Shown here: positions 34,226-45,358 of the stretch, piece by piece
Position numbering within the stretch: the first letter of the stretch is position 1
How the letters are laid out: the number at the start of each line of letters is the position of its first letter
DNA from: Microthyrium microscopicum
Taxonomy: Eukaryota > Ascomycota > Dothideomycetes > Microthyriales > Microthyriaceae
Assembly (NCBI GenBank): GCA_010405405.1
Contig: MU004235.1
Location: forward strand, 1,812,157 to 1,876,156
Length of the DNA stretch: 64,000 nucleotides
Direction: 5' to 3'
The notes under the pieces: model-generated
What the model was told of the DNA's origin: nothing
The model's database searches: none
Seen by the model: only the letters and a program-made list of their open reading frames with translations
Position numbers and translations under genes: made by a program

Positions 34226-36076
34226 TGATAAGCGATGTCTTCCAATCAAGCTCGGATCGCAACCTACTTTGCTTCAAGATTTTTCCTGGCTCAGTCCATC
34301 CGAAAGTCCTATATCCTACTCACAAACCCTTATGAGCACATGGTAGTGACGGTTTCCAGATCTATGAGATTGGATAGGAACGATTCTAAGGACCACGAAG
34401 ATTGATAACATGCCAGATATGCATATGGATAGGCCTTGTATTCCGTCAGCGTTCAGCATGGCCGTGCCTTAGCGGATCGATGGGAAGGGCCATGTGCTCT
34501 ATATGAGAGTACCTGTCAAAGTTCTGATAACCTGGCGAATTTGACCGTTCAAGCGTGACAGAACCGCCGTGTTCTCGACGTGATCTGGTGTGCAAATCAA
34601 CCGTAAAGCACTCGAGTTTCAAGCTCATCTGCTGAAGTTCAATGGCTGGCGTCATTTACGTCCCTCTTGATGCGCTTTTAAGCATCGTGATCGGCTCTGA
34701 ATCGATCAAAAGCAGCATCATCGCCAGCTTGGAAAGACAGTACTGGTCTATGACCTCGCTTTTCAACGTGGCCAGAGACCGGGAGCAAGGTAAGTGCTTG
34801 CTGATGGCCCAGCTGGTCTCCCATAAGCGAAGGAGTGCCGATGTTCACAGCTGTCTAAGCTCGACGAGAAAGCCCATGCATTTGAAAACTTCGCTTCCAT
34901 CCAACACAGGTACCTGCAGAAGTGTTGATAGGTACCTACGTAACGTGCGCGCCATATACGAGGCTAGCCTAGAGAAGCATGCAGTCAAATCGAGGAAGTA
35001 GGTTATGGCGAGATATCTCTGCTGTGCACGAAGTAGCGTCGACAATAGCTTTTCCGTCCTTTAGACTTTTCCCTATTATGACATCGCACAACCGATCCTA
35101 AAGAAAACAGCGAAAACAAACGTATCCCACAGCGCTTTCTATGTAGCAGCTTAAGCTTGGCCGGAAGATCCGCAATCCGCACGGCATAACTTGCGAAATG
35201 CAGGGCAGATGATGCTAGGCTCTTGGTTTCCCAGGGGATTTTCAAGGTCGGCCCAATACTCCTACCAAGAAAAGCGCATGATTGATTATTCGCTTTGGTG
35301 AACTCGTCACTGGTAAGCGTGTTCCTCTTTCTGGGTTATGAGGTCTTTCTCAGCTAAAGGCGTAGTCTTTCAAAACTCACATTGGAGACTGAGACGATGC
35401 CAATGTGAGGTCCAGCCCGAGACAGATAGCATGATATCCAGCTTGTACCTCTGAATTCTGCCATTCTGTACTTGTTGGGGCTGAAACATGAGCATCCTTT
35501 GCTACGCAATCGGCTTGTTTGATAGACCGATTATTCCATGTCGCCGCCATGTGATGGTAATTCAGCACGCGTTAATATCCACACGGAATGCAATCGTAAT
35601 CTACAAGTCAAGAAAAGATCCCAAGCGATGGACTCTTTTCCTGTGTTCAAAGCTGAGGGACTATGTCGCTCGGACACCTGGCGGACCTGGACTTAGGGAC
35701 TTCGTAATGCTAGCTCTTGAAGTCTGGTGTCTGACTATCGACCTGTGGTTGCTTTCACTTTTACCGGCCATCGTCGCTTTTACCTCCATACGAGACATTT
35801 CTCAGATCTGTTGGACTATTTATTTTCAAAGGGTTGGCTGAAATCATCACAGTGCATCATTGTGCATCATTGTCACATTTTTTCAAAGAAGCAAGATTTG
35901 GTTGTATAACATTGTTCATAACAGTTATAAAGGCTATAGCATTGAACAAGTTCATTTTGTATTCATGGTGTATCATCCGCAGTGACGCTAATCTAGCTCA
36001 ACTGCCCCTAATCCCCGTGGAGTTTCTCCAAACTCAAGACCCACAGTCAGGTGGACGCTGCACTGCCAGTCATCGT
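34226..36076. other. Gene-poor region upstream of the decayed oxidase
   Basis: This is where the N-terminal half of the oxidase would lie. ORFs at 34642-35001 (plus) and 34446-34655 and 35003-35245 (minus) carry no recognisable motif. It may contain further unreadable remnants. Confidence 0.4.
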
Positions 36077-36325
36077 CTAGCAGCTGCAGTACGGAAGACC
36101 GGCCTCTTGGAAGCATTTGCATCCTGCTCCACAGACCGCAGCAACCTCCCAATGGTCGTTGTTGCAGACCGCGATCGAGAATGGATTGGTGCCGAAGTTG
36201 CAGACGTGCTCGCCATTCGCAACGTGGACGTCGCCGCCGTTGACGCCGGGGGCGGTGCAGTCGGCTTGGACTCCGGTGATGTAGAGCATGGCGCTGACGA
36301 GAGCTAGGGAGAGGTCGAACTTCAT
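36077..36325 (-). CDS. Small secreted eight-cysteine protein, 82 aa
   Basis: A single coding exon encodes 82 residues. The signal peptide is about residues 1-21 (MKFDLSLALVSAMLYITGVQA). The mature 61 residues hold eight cysteines (a DC start, then HVC, AVC, AVC, GAGCKC, YCSC) and end in CSC, a pattern that suggests four disulphides. I recognise no named family; it fits the general profile of small secreted or effector-like proteins. A 48-nt intron in the 5' leader (36378-36331, GTAAGT ... TCCAG) ends just six bases before the ATG. A TATATAAT on the minus strand at 36523-36516 is a plausible TATA box. Confidence 0.85.
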   Translation of the reverse strand: MKFDLSLALVSAMLYITGVQADCTAPGVNGGDVHVANGEHVCNFGTNPFSIAVCNNDHWEVAAVCGAGCKCFQEAGLPYCSC

Positions 36326-36515
36326 GTTGACTGGACATCGTCAGCATCTGTGTTTGAAATGGTTATGAGGAGACTTACTGGTTGGATTGGTTTGGCTTTG
36401 GTTGTGTTTGTTTGGTTTGTGGTTGATGTAAGGTTTGAGTCTTGAGATTGTGTGTAGAAGAATCGTGTGCGAAAAGTGTGGTGAAGGAGAACAGGTTACG
36501 AGGTGACAGCGGGAG

Positions 36516-36523
36516 ATTATATA
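36516..36523 (-). promoter_or_regulatory. TATA box of the 82-aa secreted protein gene
   Basis: TATATAAT on the minus strand, about 190 nt upstream of the ATG and about 140 nt upstream of the leader intron. Confidence 0.4.
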
Positions 36524-37537
36524 GTTGAAGAACTGGACTTCCTTCCCTTTACAAAATTGCCTAATCGCTGCTAGTAAGTTCCATTTGCGTGAAATGGTGA
36601 GGATAATAATTGACTACAGTTGAAAGGGTGAGACTTCAGGTCGCTAGAAGACGCAACAGAACAGGCAATACGCCTTTGATAGTGCTTCATACGGCAAGTC
36701 GAACAGTCAAAACTCAAAGAGCAATCGCTCTTCTTTTCGAAATCGGCAAGCGCATAACAACATCGCTTGTCAACTTTGGCAAAATAAGTTCAACGACCCA
36801 TGATGACTGACAACCCTGTCGATTTGGTGACAGTATTTGAGACTGAAGCTTTGAGTCTAAGCAACTGAGGTTTCCTCCTCAATCAGTCATCTGATTCTTC
36901 TCGCAAGTGACCTCAACTAGCCTCTTTATAGCAAGCTAAACCGGCGTAGATGTGAGCTATTTAGAAATAGTGAAACCTCCTTGTTCTAACAGCGACTACT
37001 CGAAAGAGAAGGCGATAGGACTAGCCTCAAGCTACAGTGTCTGAAGTTCTAGTTCCGCCCTTAGCTTTTTTGGTGATGTTGCGGCTCCGAACTCAATGTA
37101 AGCAGGAGTTTAGTGCTGCAGCAAATCGAACCAAATTTAAGACTGCTGAGATCTATTGATGCTGTAAATGGAACAGCTCCGTTGACATCTATTGTACATT
37201 TCCAAGAGTAAGGATAGATACTGGGAAACTGTGAAGCGTTCGATAAACTAACATATGTTGACTCTCATGACAGTTGTGAGAAATTTCTGGAGGTCATACT
37301 ACTGAGCTCGATATTATTTGCAGAACACCACTATCCCGAGGAGCGTTGAATCAGTTCGTCCTTTTTCCAAACCAAATCTTCTTACAACTGTCCAGACCTC
37401 GCTCCTAATTCAACAAGTCGCTCAATCGCTCCAGAAATAAACCCATCCACCCAAGCACAAACGCAAACTCCGCATCCAACACAATATCACAAATCCCAAT
37501 CTTCCACATTACATTTCCCGACCTCCAAACATCCCAC
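36524..37537. other. Intergenic, 1.0 kb
   Basis: Mixed-composition spacer. An ORF at 36610-36810 has no support. Nothing else seen. Confidence 0.5.
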
Positions 37538-38586
37538 CTAAAAATTCTTCAAAATCCCCGGCTGTATCTTCTCCAACTTCGCACTCAACTCCTCCCACAC
37601 CCTCCTCTGCAACACCACCCCCTTCTCACTCTCCACCAACGGCGCCACATCCCTAATCTGACAATTCATCAAAAACCGTCCATGACTGTCCTGCCCCGCC
37701 TGCGTCGCATGCACCAACGTCCGACTCCCCACCTCCGTCGTCCGCGCCCCAAAAGCAGTCTTCACAATCGTCCCCTTGAGCCCTGCCTCGCGCATAAGTT
37801 CGCTTTTACACAGACCCGGGGTCAGAAAGTTGGTGATGACAGGGTAGTCGGGGTTTGACATGTAGTCGTCGACCATTTGCCGGGATGCGAACACTTCGAG
37901 GAGTTTGGAGAGCTGGTAGCGGTCGGATTGGTATTTGGCGTTGGGGTCGTTGAGGGTGGCGAAGATGGAGGTTGTGGGGGGAAGGGAGGTTAGGTAGGGA
38001 GCTTGGGTCATGAAGTGCATTTCGGAGGAGACGATTGTTAGGTAGGATTTTTTGCCGGTTGTGGCGGCGGTGGATTTGAGGATGGGGAGGAGGAGGAGGG
38101 CGAGGAGGTAGGTTGAGACTACGTTTACGCTGGTTTGGAAATGTTAGTATGACAATCTGACGGCATATGGGGATGGGGAAGGATATACGTGATGGTGGAT
38201 TCATTGTCTTCTAGTAGAGTGAATTTCTCGGTCGCGATTCCGGCGTTTTCAAGTAAGATGTCGAGTCTGTCCAATTTGGATGCTTTTGCTGCGAATTCTT
38301 TTACGCTGGCGTAGGAGGAGAGGTCGAGTTGCCATACTTCCACGACTCCTTTTCTTCCTGTGGTTGCCTCAATATCGGTCTTTGCGGTCTCGCCTTTCTT
38401 GAGAGTGCGGACGGCGAGGATTACGCGAGCTGCGTCGAGGTTTACGATATGTCGAGCTGCTTCAAGTCCTAGTCCGATATTGGCGCCTGTCACGATAACG
38501 GTTTGTCCGGTGTATGTGGTGGTTGGTACTGGAGGAGTAAAGGTCCATTGGCCTTTGACCCAGCCTGCGAAGAAGGATAGAGACAT
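37538..38586 (-). CDS. Short-chain dehydrogenase/reductase
   Basis: Exons 38586-38189 and 38129-37538 with a 59-nt intron give 329 residues. Classical SDR features are TGANIGLG at 33-40 for the dinucleotide, a DLSSYASV block, NAG at 114-116, catalytic Ser167 or Ser168 (LTIVSSEMHF), and Y204-x3-K208 (YQLSK). About 30 extra residues precede the Rossmann fold. It resembles the retinol-dehydrogenase/WWOX-like SDRs that are common in fungal accessory regions. Exon 2 is GC-rich with long C runs on the minus strand near its 3' end. The substrate is unknown. A 10-bp tandem repeat lies immediately upstream of the ATG. Confidence 0.92.
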
Positions 38587-38598
38587 TGTTGAATACGA

Positions 38599-38690
38599 TC
38601 TTGAATCGTTTGAATCGTTTGAATCGTAGGAATCGTCTGAATTGTCTGAATTGTCTGAATTGTTTGAACCGTTTCAATTGTCCAAATTCA
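38599..38690. repeat. 10-bp tandem repeat in the SDR leader/promoter
   Basis: About nine imperfect copies of a unit like tttgaatcgt, drifting to ctgaattgt and ending as ttgaaccg, begin 13 bp before the SDR ATG. The position makes it part of the 5' leader or core promoter. Confidence 0.8.
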
Positions 38691-39608
38691 TTAACCTGTT
38701 TCACTTGTCCAAACTATCAAATCATAAAAGTGTGGAAGATGATTCAATATCCATTATCACAGTACCCGGAGGAAGTTATATGTGTACATCAATCAAGGTA
38801 CGCCACGGCCATCCATGACGAGGAGCATACCCGGATACCAGCTTTGATCGGCCCGGGGATTATGGAATCGAGATACTCCTTACTCAGCCAAATTGTGTGT
38901 TGAAACATTATTGTTTTGCGAGTAATTTCCTCCAGTGTTGCTATCTTTCAAGAATATGTTTATTCAGAGTCGGCGTTGGTAATTGATCCGTCGGGCTAAT
39001 GTTGATCCAAGTGGAGATTAGGAATCATTGTACACCTTGGTCAAAAAGCTCGGGTCCGAGACTTTGAGAACTATGTAATATAAGTCCGCCGAAAACCGAG
39101 AGAGATAGAAATAACTTTGTGTACTTGATTGATAGATCATGCATCTCAAAATCCAGTTCTCTATTCTTCACTGAATGCTTGTCTGGTAGAGCGCATCACC
39201 GGATAAAGATAGCTTTGCTTGCGACCCTCCAAGCAGCGAAAGTATGGAGATCATGCTCAATGAAGAATAGATATCATAGATCTATGAATATATACAACAT
39301 AATGCATCTATAAAGCCTCAACAACTCTTTCCTCCTGCTTCATTAAGAACGAAAACATTACAACATCGCTTCCCTTCATGAAAGCCAATACTTTTTATCC
39401 CAATCCATGCTATCCATCCAAAAACATTGTTTCAATATAAACAGGGAAAAGAAATACTCAGAAAAGGAGTGATGGTTTAAAAACCACGATGCAAATACGC
39501 TGACAAAATGCAAAAAGATGTGCCGCCTCTACCCAAGCCTGTAATCTTGCACATGAAACAGGCAAGCCTATCCAATCTCCCGGAAATCATCATCTCGAGT
39601 GGGTAAAA
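38691..39608. other. Intergenic, 0.9 kb
   Basis: Upstream region of the SDR and 3' region of the CFEM-like gene. AT-leaning. ORF 39119-39313 has no support. Confidence 0.5.
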
Positions 39609-40566
39609 TTACCTTGCCGCTCCACTTCCTGCTCTCCGTAACTTTGACGGCACTCTCTTTGGTGGCTCTACACCGATTTCTTTATTCTCTGCGCCCATCT
39701 CCTTATCCCAGCGCACCTGTCCTCCCGATGCTCCTCTCGGTCTCCCCGATCCAGAACCAGATTCGTTTACGCTGCGCAGACTTGGTCGAGAACCTAGAGC
39801 CGCACTCGAGTTTCTAGTTTGCGCGCCCGGGGCTGTGCCAGCAAGATATTGTTGGCTGGTAGCTCTACTGCCCGGTACGCTGGTCATACTACCAGGCGCA
39901 TTTGGGTGTTTATTTCTCAGGCTGGCGGCGGCTTCGGCAGCGACGAGTGTACTATTGCGATTCGCGGGAAGCATTGCGCGGCGTCGGGCGGATCTTCGTT
40001 TGAGCCAGATTCCTAGTAGGATGGCGATTATGGCGGCGAGAATGAGGACAATTACCATTATTATCCAACGGTAGTTTATTTGGATCCTATAGCTTGTTAG
40101 TGGTGAGCAGAGAAGACGGATACAACACATACCATGACTTGTTTTGGTTGTTGGAGCTGCCCTTTGAACCTCCCACCGCTGTCGCTGCTGTCAAGGCGGT
40201 TGTTGTTGCGGTTGTTGTGGTTTGCGCGGGTGCAGCAGCGGCGGCAGTGCCAGCACATATGGTTGTTTGAAACCATTTAAGAACGTTTTGCATGTCGGCC
40301 GCTGAACAATAGGCGGCGTCGCATAGTCCAGTCGTCTGGCCGGCTTTGAGCGCAGCAAGAGAAGGAGTATTACAATAGCAATTATTAAGGGCGGCTGTGG
40401 AAGGAGGATTGACGCTCGACGCGCATATTTGTTGAGCCTGTACGAGTAGTGGACATGTTTGGCATGCTGGTGCGGTACTAAGAATTTGTTGGGCAGTCGT
40501 GAGCGATGAGAAGACACCGAGGAGGGTGAGTATTCGCGAGAGAGGTATTATTCGGAGAGACAACAT
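39609..40566 (-). CDS. CFEM-like single-pass membrane protein
   Basis: Exons 40566-40133 and 40086-39609 with a 46-nt intron give 303 residues. A signal peptide (about 1-25, ending SSLTTA) leads into an eight-cysteine domain: ACQTC, QQIC, NCYC, GLCDAAYC and TTIC. The spacing resembles CFEM and related fungal extracellular domains, though the usual Asp is not obvious. A Thr/Ala-rich stalk follows, then one helix (WIIMVIVLILAAIIAILLGI) and a basic stop-transfer (KRRSARRRA). The cytoplasmic tail of about 110 residues is disordered and Ser/Gly/Arg-rich. CFEM-type proteins act in haem or iron capture, adhesion or surface sensing; the long tail favours a sensor role, which is inference. Confidence 0.85.
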
Positions 40567-41995
40567 TATAGGAGCGACTGTATGCGATTACTGGTAGGAA
40601 TGGAGGGTCGATCTGGTGGCAGTGGTATCTGGTTGTATTATCAATAAAAAAATATATTGGGATGCTGATAGTCTGCTATGGGCTCGGAGTTGGGCGGAGA
40701 GCAGAGCTTGAAGCAGCTGAAAGCGAGTGTTGCGATGCGGGTGTGTCTAGTGGCGATATGAATAGAACGAGGGGTATTGCTGGCAGAAGGAGGCGATCAT
40801 ATTGTGTATTGTATGGTGAAGTTCCTGAAGATAGACGACAAGGAGGTTGACTCGGTGGTGGTGGTTGGAGATGTTGGAGCTGACAGCTGTTGAGGGCCTT
40901 GAGGCGAAAGGCAGGTGGACTCCACGCGAAGGCCAGATCCTGGAAGCTGGAATGTGCCTTCCCGTATTTGGTACCCGACTCCCGACAGAGCAATCACGAT
41001 CCTCCTAGAGGCTAGCAGAAGCCTGAAGGAAGGTTCGACCAATATCCCTACAGGAAACTGGAGGAAGAAGACGATTGCCTAAAAGGGGCTGTAAGATAGA
41101 GAAATCAAAGATGACAAAATAAAAAAGAATTGAATTGTATACAGTAGCTACAACATCAAAATATCATGTTGTGCTTCTTCTTGTCATTCTCCACAAAACT
41201 CCAGACTTGCACAAAACTCTTAGTCTCTCTTGGCATCCCCGGCTGGACCCTTGCTCCATCTTGTGCTTCTACCGCTCTCTGGCTCGTGGCGATTTCAATG
41301 CTTTGTTCCATTTCTATAATTGGCCAGTATCTCCAATATTGTGGTCATCTCGAGCTAAAAAGGCATAGCTTCTCTCATCTTTAGCTAGCGCATATCCAGA
41401 AAAGGCTTCTCCTTACCAAAGGCCTTGCCGGAGGGGATTCCATCTTCTTTAACAGCTTTCTACCAAAATTAGACTCTCTCAAAAGCTAGTACTCCGCTGA
41501 GGCATGCACTTTATTTGTTCTTCATGTCCGAATCTCGACAAAGAATCTCGAAAATAAGAGCAGGAACTCAAATAGGTTCTTGTCTTCAGACGCGAAATGC
41601 AGGGGTGCATCTCAATACCACCTCGACAGGTGTTGACACTTCACCCGCTTCCAAACAAAACATCATTTTGGAACGACAAAAGTGTGTCTAGGGTATTTAA
41701 CTATGGCTGCTTTTGAGTATCTTATTCCTGTTACGTTTTTATGTCTGGCCTGTGTTGGTTTCAGACTCTAGCAGGAACAAGCTCCTCAATGTCAATGCTT
41801 GAGGAAGGAAACCCAGATACATCATCCATCATCAGATCATGAAGGCAGCAAGAGACCAAAGATTGGAACCGAGGACGCCTTGCAAGTTGAGGAAACTTGA
41901 CTTTGTTGCTAGGAGTTTGCCTTAGAAAATCCAACAATGAAGCTGTACAGGCTACTGACTTTCTGATCACAAGCAAGCAATTCAAGCCAATCTCT
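40567..41995. other. Intergenic, 1.4 kb
   Basis: Promoter of the CFEM-like gene and 3' side of the HET gene. ORFs at 41135-41384 (plus) have no features. The minus ORF at 41761-42108 is an off-frame overlap of the HET gene end. Confidence 0.5.
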
Positions 41996-43828
41996 CTAAT
42001 AAATATGGAAATCTTCCAGAGGCGCAACAGGCTCCCTATCATATGCCGCAGCCCAGTCAATGTCTGCAACTCCCTGGCCCTCCATAACCCAAGGGATATA
42101 ACATTCACCGACCAAATACCATGCCTTTTTACACGGTCTCAACACAAACGGTAGTTCAAACCCCAGGAAAACACAAATTATATCACTAGTAGCTGTTGTC
42201 CACGGAGCATATCCACTCTCGTTACCGTTCTGGATAACACAAACCCTCTTATCTTTATTCATTTCGCGCCTCGTCAACTGATCAGGTTCTGTCTTCCAAT
42301 CTTGGTATAGAGAAGACCTCTCATCAACGCACCCAAGTCTCCAGTCAAAACCAGAGATTCTCTTTAGCCACGTTGCTGTGTTACCTTTGTCCATTATCGC
42401 ATATTCTGGATACATGTCCATCGGAGCTGAGAACTTCTCACAATACTTCTTCCGTGCCCAGAAATTTGGCCGCGATTCCCATTCTGCTAGCGCGCTGACG
42501 ATCTTTGGCTGCTCAACGGTATGAAACCGCTTCCCACGTATGCAAAGCCCGCAGCCTTCTAGTGGCGTCAGAAGTGCTTTATCGGCAATGCGCTCAAAGC
42601 TGGTATTGCTATGGTCACTGGCGCTATACCAGCGTGAAGCGTCTGAGCCGGGACAAAAGGCGGACTGGATGTACCCCGGCTGAGACAGGTGTCGTAGACA
42701 TCTCCAGTCAATGGTCCAGCTTGGGAGATGACGACGGTTGGCTAGTTCAATGCCGATTGCTGCCGCGAGAGCTTTTGTTGCGCCGTGGCTTAGTAGATGG
42801 CGCGATATATTTGTGTAGACTTCTTCGACACTGCGGGAGTAGTTCGCCTCCAGGTCAGGAGGTATGTCGCCTTCAAGCAAGGAAATTATTGCAAAGAGCT
42901 TATCGCGCGGGTCCTCGCATTGGTAAGAGGCAGATTCGCACAAAACATTGAACAGATGAATGGAGTTTGTGAGGGTGTCGGATCCCGAGGTCCTCGCACC
43001 AGTTGTTTGACTTCTCTTGCTCTCCTCAGCATCAGTCCTAAGCATCCCCATTGACCTATGCTCTCTGTTCCCAGAGACACGTTGCTTGCGTAGTCTGCGA
43101 AGATCAGCTGGGAATATCTCCTTCATATTAAGTACACCACCACCACTCGTCACCTGGCTAGCAAGGGCAGTTTCTTCTATTCTGTTCTTCCCAGCCTGGA
43201 TCACCAGCCGCTTGGAAAGCAAGACTTCCTGAATCACCCAGGTTCTAGTAAACCAAGGTCGCGACAAAATCATTGCTGCACTACGCTTGATGTCCAGAGT
43301 CGGATCCAAAGCTTTCGAAATATGCATTCGACTCAAATCATAGGAACTACTGTCTGCTTCGCCAATATAAGCGATTGTCCGAGACGCACTGCGGTACAGG
43401 TCTGCCATAAGTGGAATCTGATGGTTCTTCTCTAATATGCCTTCCTGGTTGATGGACAATGCGTCAACCCATAATATTCTTGGCCCGTCTTTGGTAAGAC
43501 TCCATAGCATGTCCTGACAGTTGCTGGTCATGTATAGCACATGTCCGGTTTTACGGTGCCGAATAGTCTTGTCCCGGTCTTTGGAGCCCCAGGTGTATGA
43601 GACCGCTTCATAGACTGGCGAATTATTCAAGCTAACGTGAGAGAAGTCGAAGAGCAGGCTTCCATTCTTGGACCTGGAGGCATGTAACAGTCGTATTGTT
43701 CTGTTGTCTTCAAGGGGTTGATATTGATACTGGTTTGGCATTTCTGAGATGAGGTTTTTTATCTCGATCGTTCTTGAATCCGGGAGATGACAAAGAGGAG
43801 AAAACAGAGCGACATGGTCCCCAGTCAA
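41996..43828 (-). CDS. HET-domain (heterokaryon incompatibility) protein
   Basis: Intronless, 610 residues. The HET domain is complete: YEAVSYTWGSKDRDKTI around 73-89, ILWVDALSINQEG around 117-129, and MILSRPWFTRTWVIQEVLL around 185-203. C-terminal to it lies a 400-residue extension typical of the large HET family, with a CEDPRDKLFAIISLL block and VEEVYTNISRHLL. HET-domain proteins trigger programmed cell death after non-self recognition in filamentous ascomycetes. A second ATG 29 codons in (43741) would begin MPNQYQYQPL, a common start context in this family, so the true start is uncertain. It is divergent from the IFI6-like gene at 44254 with 425 bp between the two ATGs. Confidence 0.93.
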   Translation of the reverse strand: MTGDHVALFSPLCHLPDSRTIEIKNLISEMPNQYQYQPLEDNRTIRLLHASRSKNGSLLFDFSHVSLNNSPVYEAVSYTWGSKDRDKTIRHRKTGHVLYMTSNCQDMLWSLTKDGPRILWVDALSINQEGILEKNHQIPLMADLYRSASRTIAYIGEADSSSYDLSRMHISKALDPTLDIKRSAAMILSRPWFTRTWVIQEVLLSKRLVIQAGKNRIEETALASQVTSGGGVLNMKEIFPADLRRLRKQRVSGNREHRSMGMLRTDAEESKRSQTTGARTSGSDTLTNSIHLFNVLCESASYQCEDPRDKLFAIISLLEGDIPPDLEANYSRSVEEVYTNISRHLLSHGATKALAAAIGIELANRRHLPSWTIDWRCLRHLSQPGYIQSAFCPGSDASRWYSASDHSNTSFERIADKALLTPLEGCGLCIRGKRFHTVEQPKIVSALAEWESRPNFWARKKYCEKFSAPMDMYPEYAIMDKGNTATWLKRISGFDWRLGCVDERSSLYQDWKTEPDQLTRREMNKDKRVCVIQNGNESGYAPWTTATSDIICVFLGFELPFVLRPCKKAWYLVGECYIPWVMEGQGVADIDWAAAYDREPVAPLEDFHIY

Positions 43829-44253
43829 ATGGTCGATGCTGCGCCTCCCCTCCCCGGATCAATATACCGCGAGTGCTGATTTGCGCGCAAGGCATGGTAA
43901 AGTTCGAGCCTTATATCACCTATTGAACTTCAACCTGTATTCAGATTTCTGGTGTTTGCGGTAAAGCGATAAATGTGTGGCGATAAGCTTCAGGTTGGAT
44001 AATTTTATGGCCCAATTTGGAAGAGTGCATGGCGGCTCACATTCCCTCCCGTCTGCGCCTTCCCATAACCTGCAATACCATCCAATCATTCACGCGGCCT
44101 CCGAGTGTTACAGTTTCACACTCGTTTGCCGCTTTTCTACTTCCCAAAGTAAAGAGGATGGGACTCTTATTATTTAGCTTGCAACATGTCTTCGAACTCA
44201 TCCACTTGAGCTGGAGAAATTCTCCCTCAACGACAAAAGAACAACCTACGCAG
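43829..44253. promoter_or_regulatory. Shared divergent promoter HET / IFI6-like
   Basis: Only 425 bp separate the two start codons. If the HET start at 43741 is used it is 512 bp. No TATA consensus is obvious. A short ORF (44017) reads through the leader of the plus gene and is not supported. Confidence 0.5.
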
Positions 44254-44881
44254 ATGGCCAGTTTATACCCATACGCAAGCCAGTTAATCACCCAACAACT
44301 CCCCGCTCTAGCAACCCGAATTCAAACCATGGCTGCTGAACAGGGACCACGCATCGCTGGCATGGCCGTCGAAGCTGCTGGTAAGGCCACTGTAGCTGCG
44401 CGCGAGCATGTGCCAAAGGTCGCCGGCGAGGTAAAAATAAATCATCTCGACTGTCTGGAGAAAGACCTATTGACACCTTACTAGGCCCTGAAGATCGCGA
44501 AAGGCAACCCAATTCCAGTCGCAATTGGAACCGCCGGACTTGCCATTGTTGCCGTTCCCGCACTCGTTGTGGCTCCAGCTCTCGCCGCTGCTGGCTTTGG
44601 AAGTGCTGGTGTTAGTGCCGGTAAGTTTTTCATACAAAAAAGCTTCATGCTTCCAAGATGATTCTAATGGATCGTCAGGCACTCTTGCAGCTGCCGCCCA
44701 GGTTCCGAATGTTGCTGCAGGAAGTGGATTCGCGATTCTTACAAGTGCTGGTGCTGGCGGTGCAGGTCTGGCTGTGGTCAATGGGGTCGTTCAAGTCGGT
44801 GCTGCAATCGGGGCGACTGTGGGCGGTGGGATTGCGAGCCTATATGGCAAGGAATCTGGAAAGGTTCTTGCTAAGCTGTAG
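44254..44881 (+). CDS. IFI6/IFI27 (interferon-induced 6-16 family)-like hydrophobic protein
   Basis: Exons 44254-44430, 44485-44620 and 44679-44881 (introns 54 and 58 nt) give 171 residues. After an Ala-rich amphipathic N-terminus (EAAGKATVAAREHVPKVAGE) comes a long Gly/Ala-rich hydrophobic block. It has the family signature GFGSAGVSAGTLAAAAQ, then GSGFAILTSAGAGGAG and a Gly-zipper-like VGAAIGATVGGGIASLYG. This matches the ISG12/6-16 domain known from animals and scattered fungi, where members sit in mitochondrial or ER membranes and modulate apoptosis or immune signalling. The fungal role is not established. It shares a promoter region with a HET gene and has a decayed partial copy 1.8 kb downstream. 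Confidence 0.88.
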
Positions 44882-45358
44882 TTCGCAAAACTTTCCTCGT
44901 CTGGGAGATCTTGATCAAAAGCGGACGACTCAGGTAGATAACTGAGAGTGTCAACAACTCAATCTCTTTCTCTGAAACATTTATCTCTTGTTGTTTGCTT
45001 ATCTAGATTTCTTCGCCTGGGCCGGACTGCTGATCAGTTGAGTGTAGTGACCACTTAGCCATGCATCGATATCTTTGGAATATTGGCCCTGTTGGCTTCA
45101 CGATTAGCCAGACCTCCAGTGGCGCATACCGGCTTAGAATAATCATGCTATTTCTTGTATGAAGTCAAGATTTCGTTGAATGTTTGAGGGATAGAAAAAT
45201 TGAAATCATGGATTGAAGTAAGGAGAGGTTGGAGAAATGTTCGGTACGCCACCAAAAAAACCAACCCCCTAAAGCCCAGATCTCGCGTTGTACAACCTCA
45301 TTCTTTCAGTCCTCCGTCGTACGTAGATTTTGACCTATTTTCATCCGGCAGGCCAATC
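44882..45358. other. Intergenic, 0.5 kb
   Basis: Spacer between two co-directional genes. An in-frame upstream extension of the next ORF to 45200 exists but its sequence looks like leader. Confidence 0.5.

Noticed and set aside
41761-42108. Minus ORF of 115 codons at the end of the HET gene
   Set aside because: Off-frame overlap with the HET 3' end; no independent evidence.
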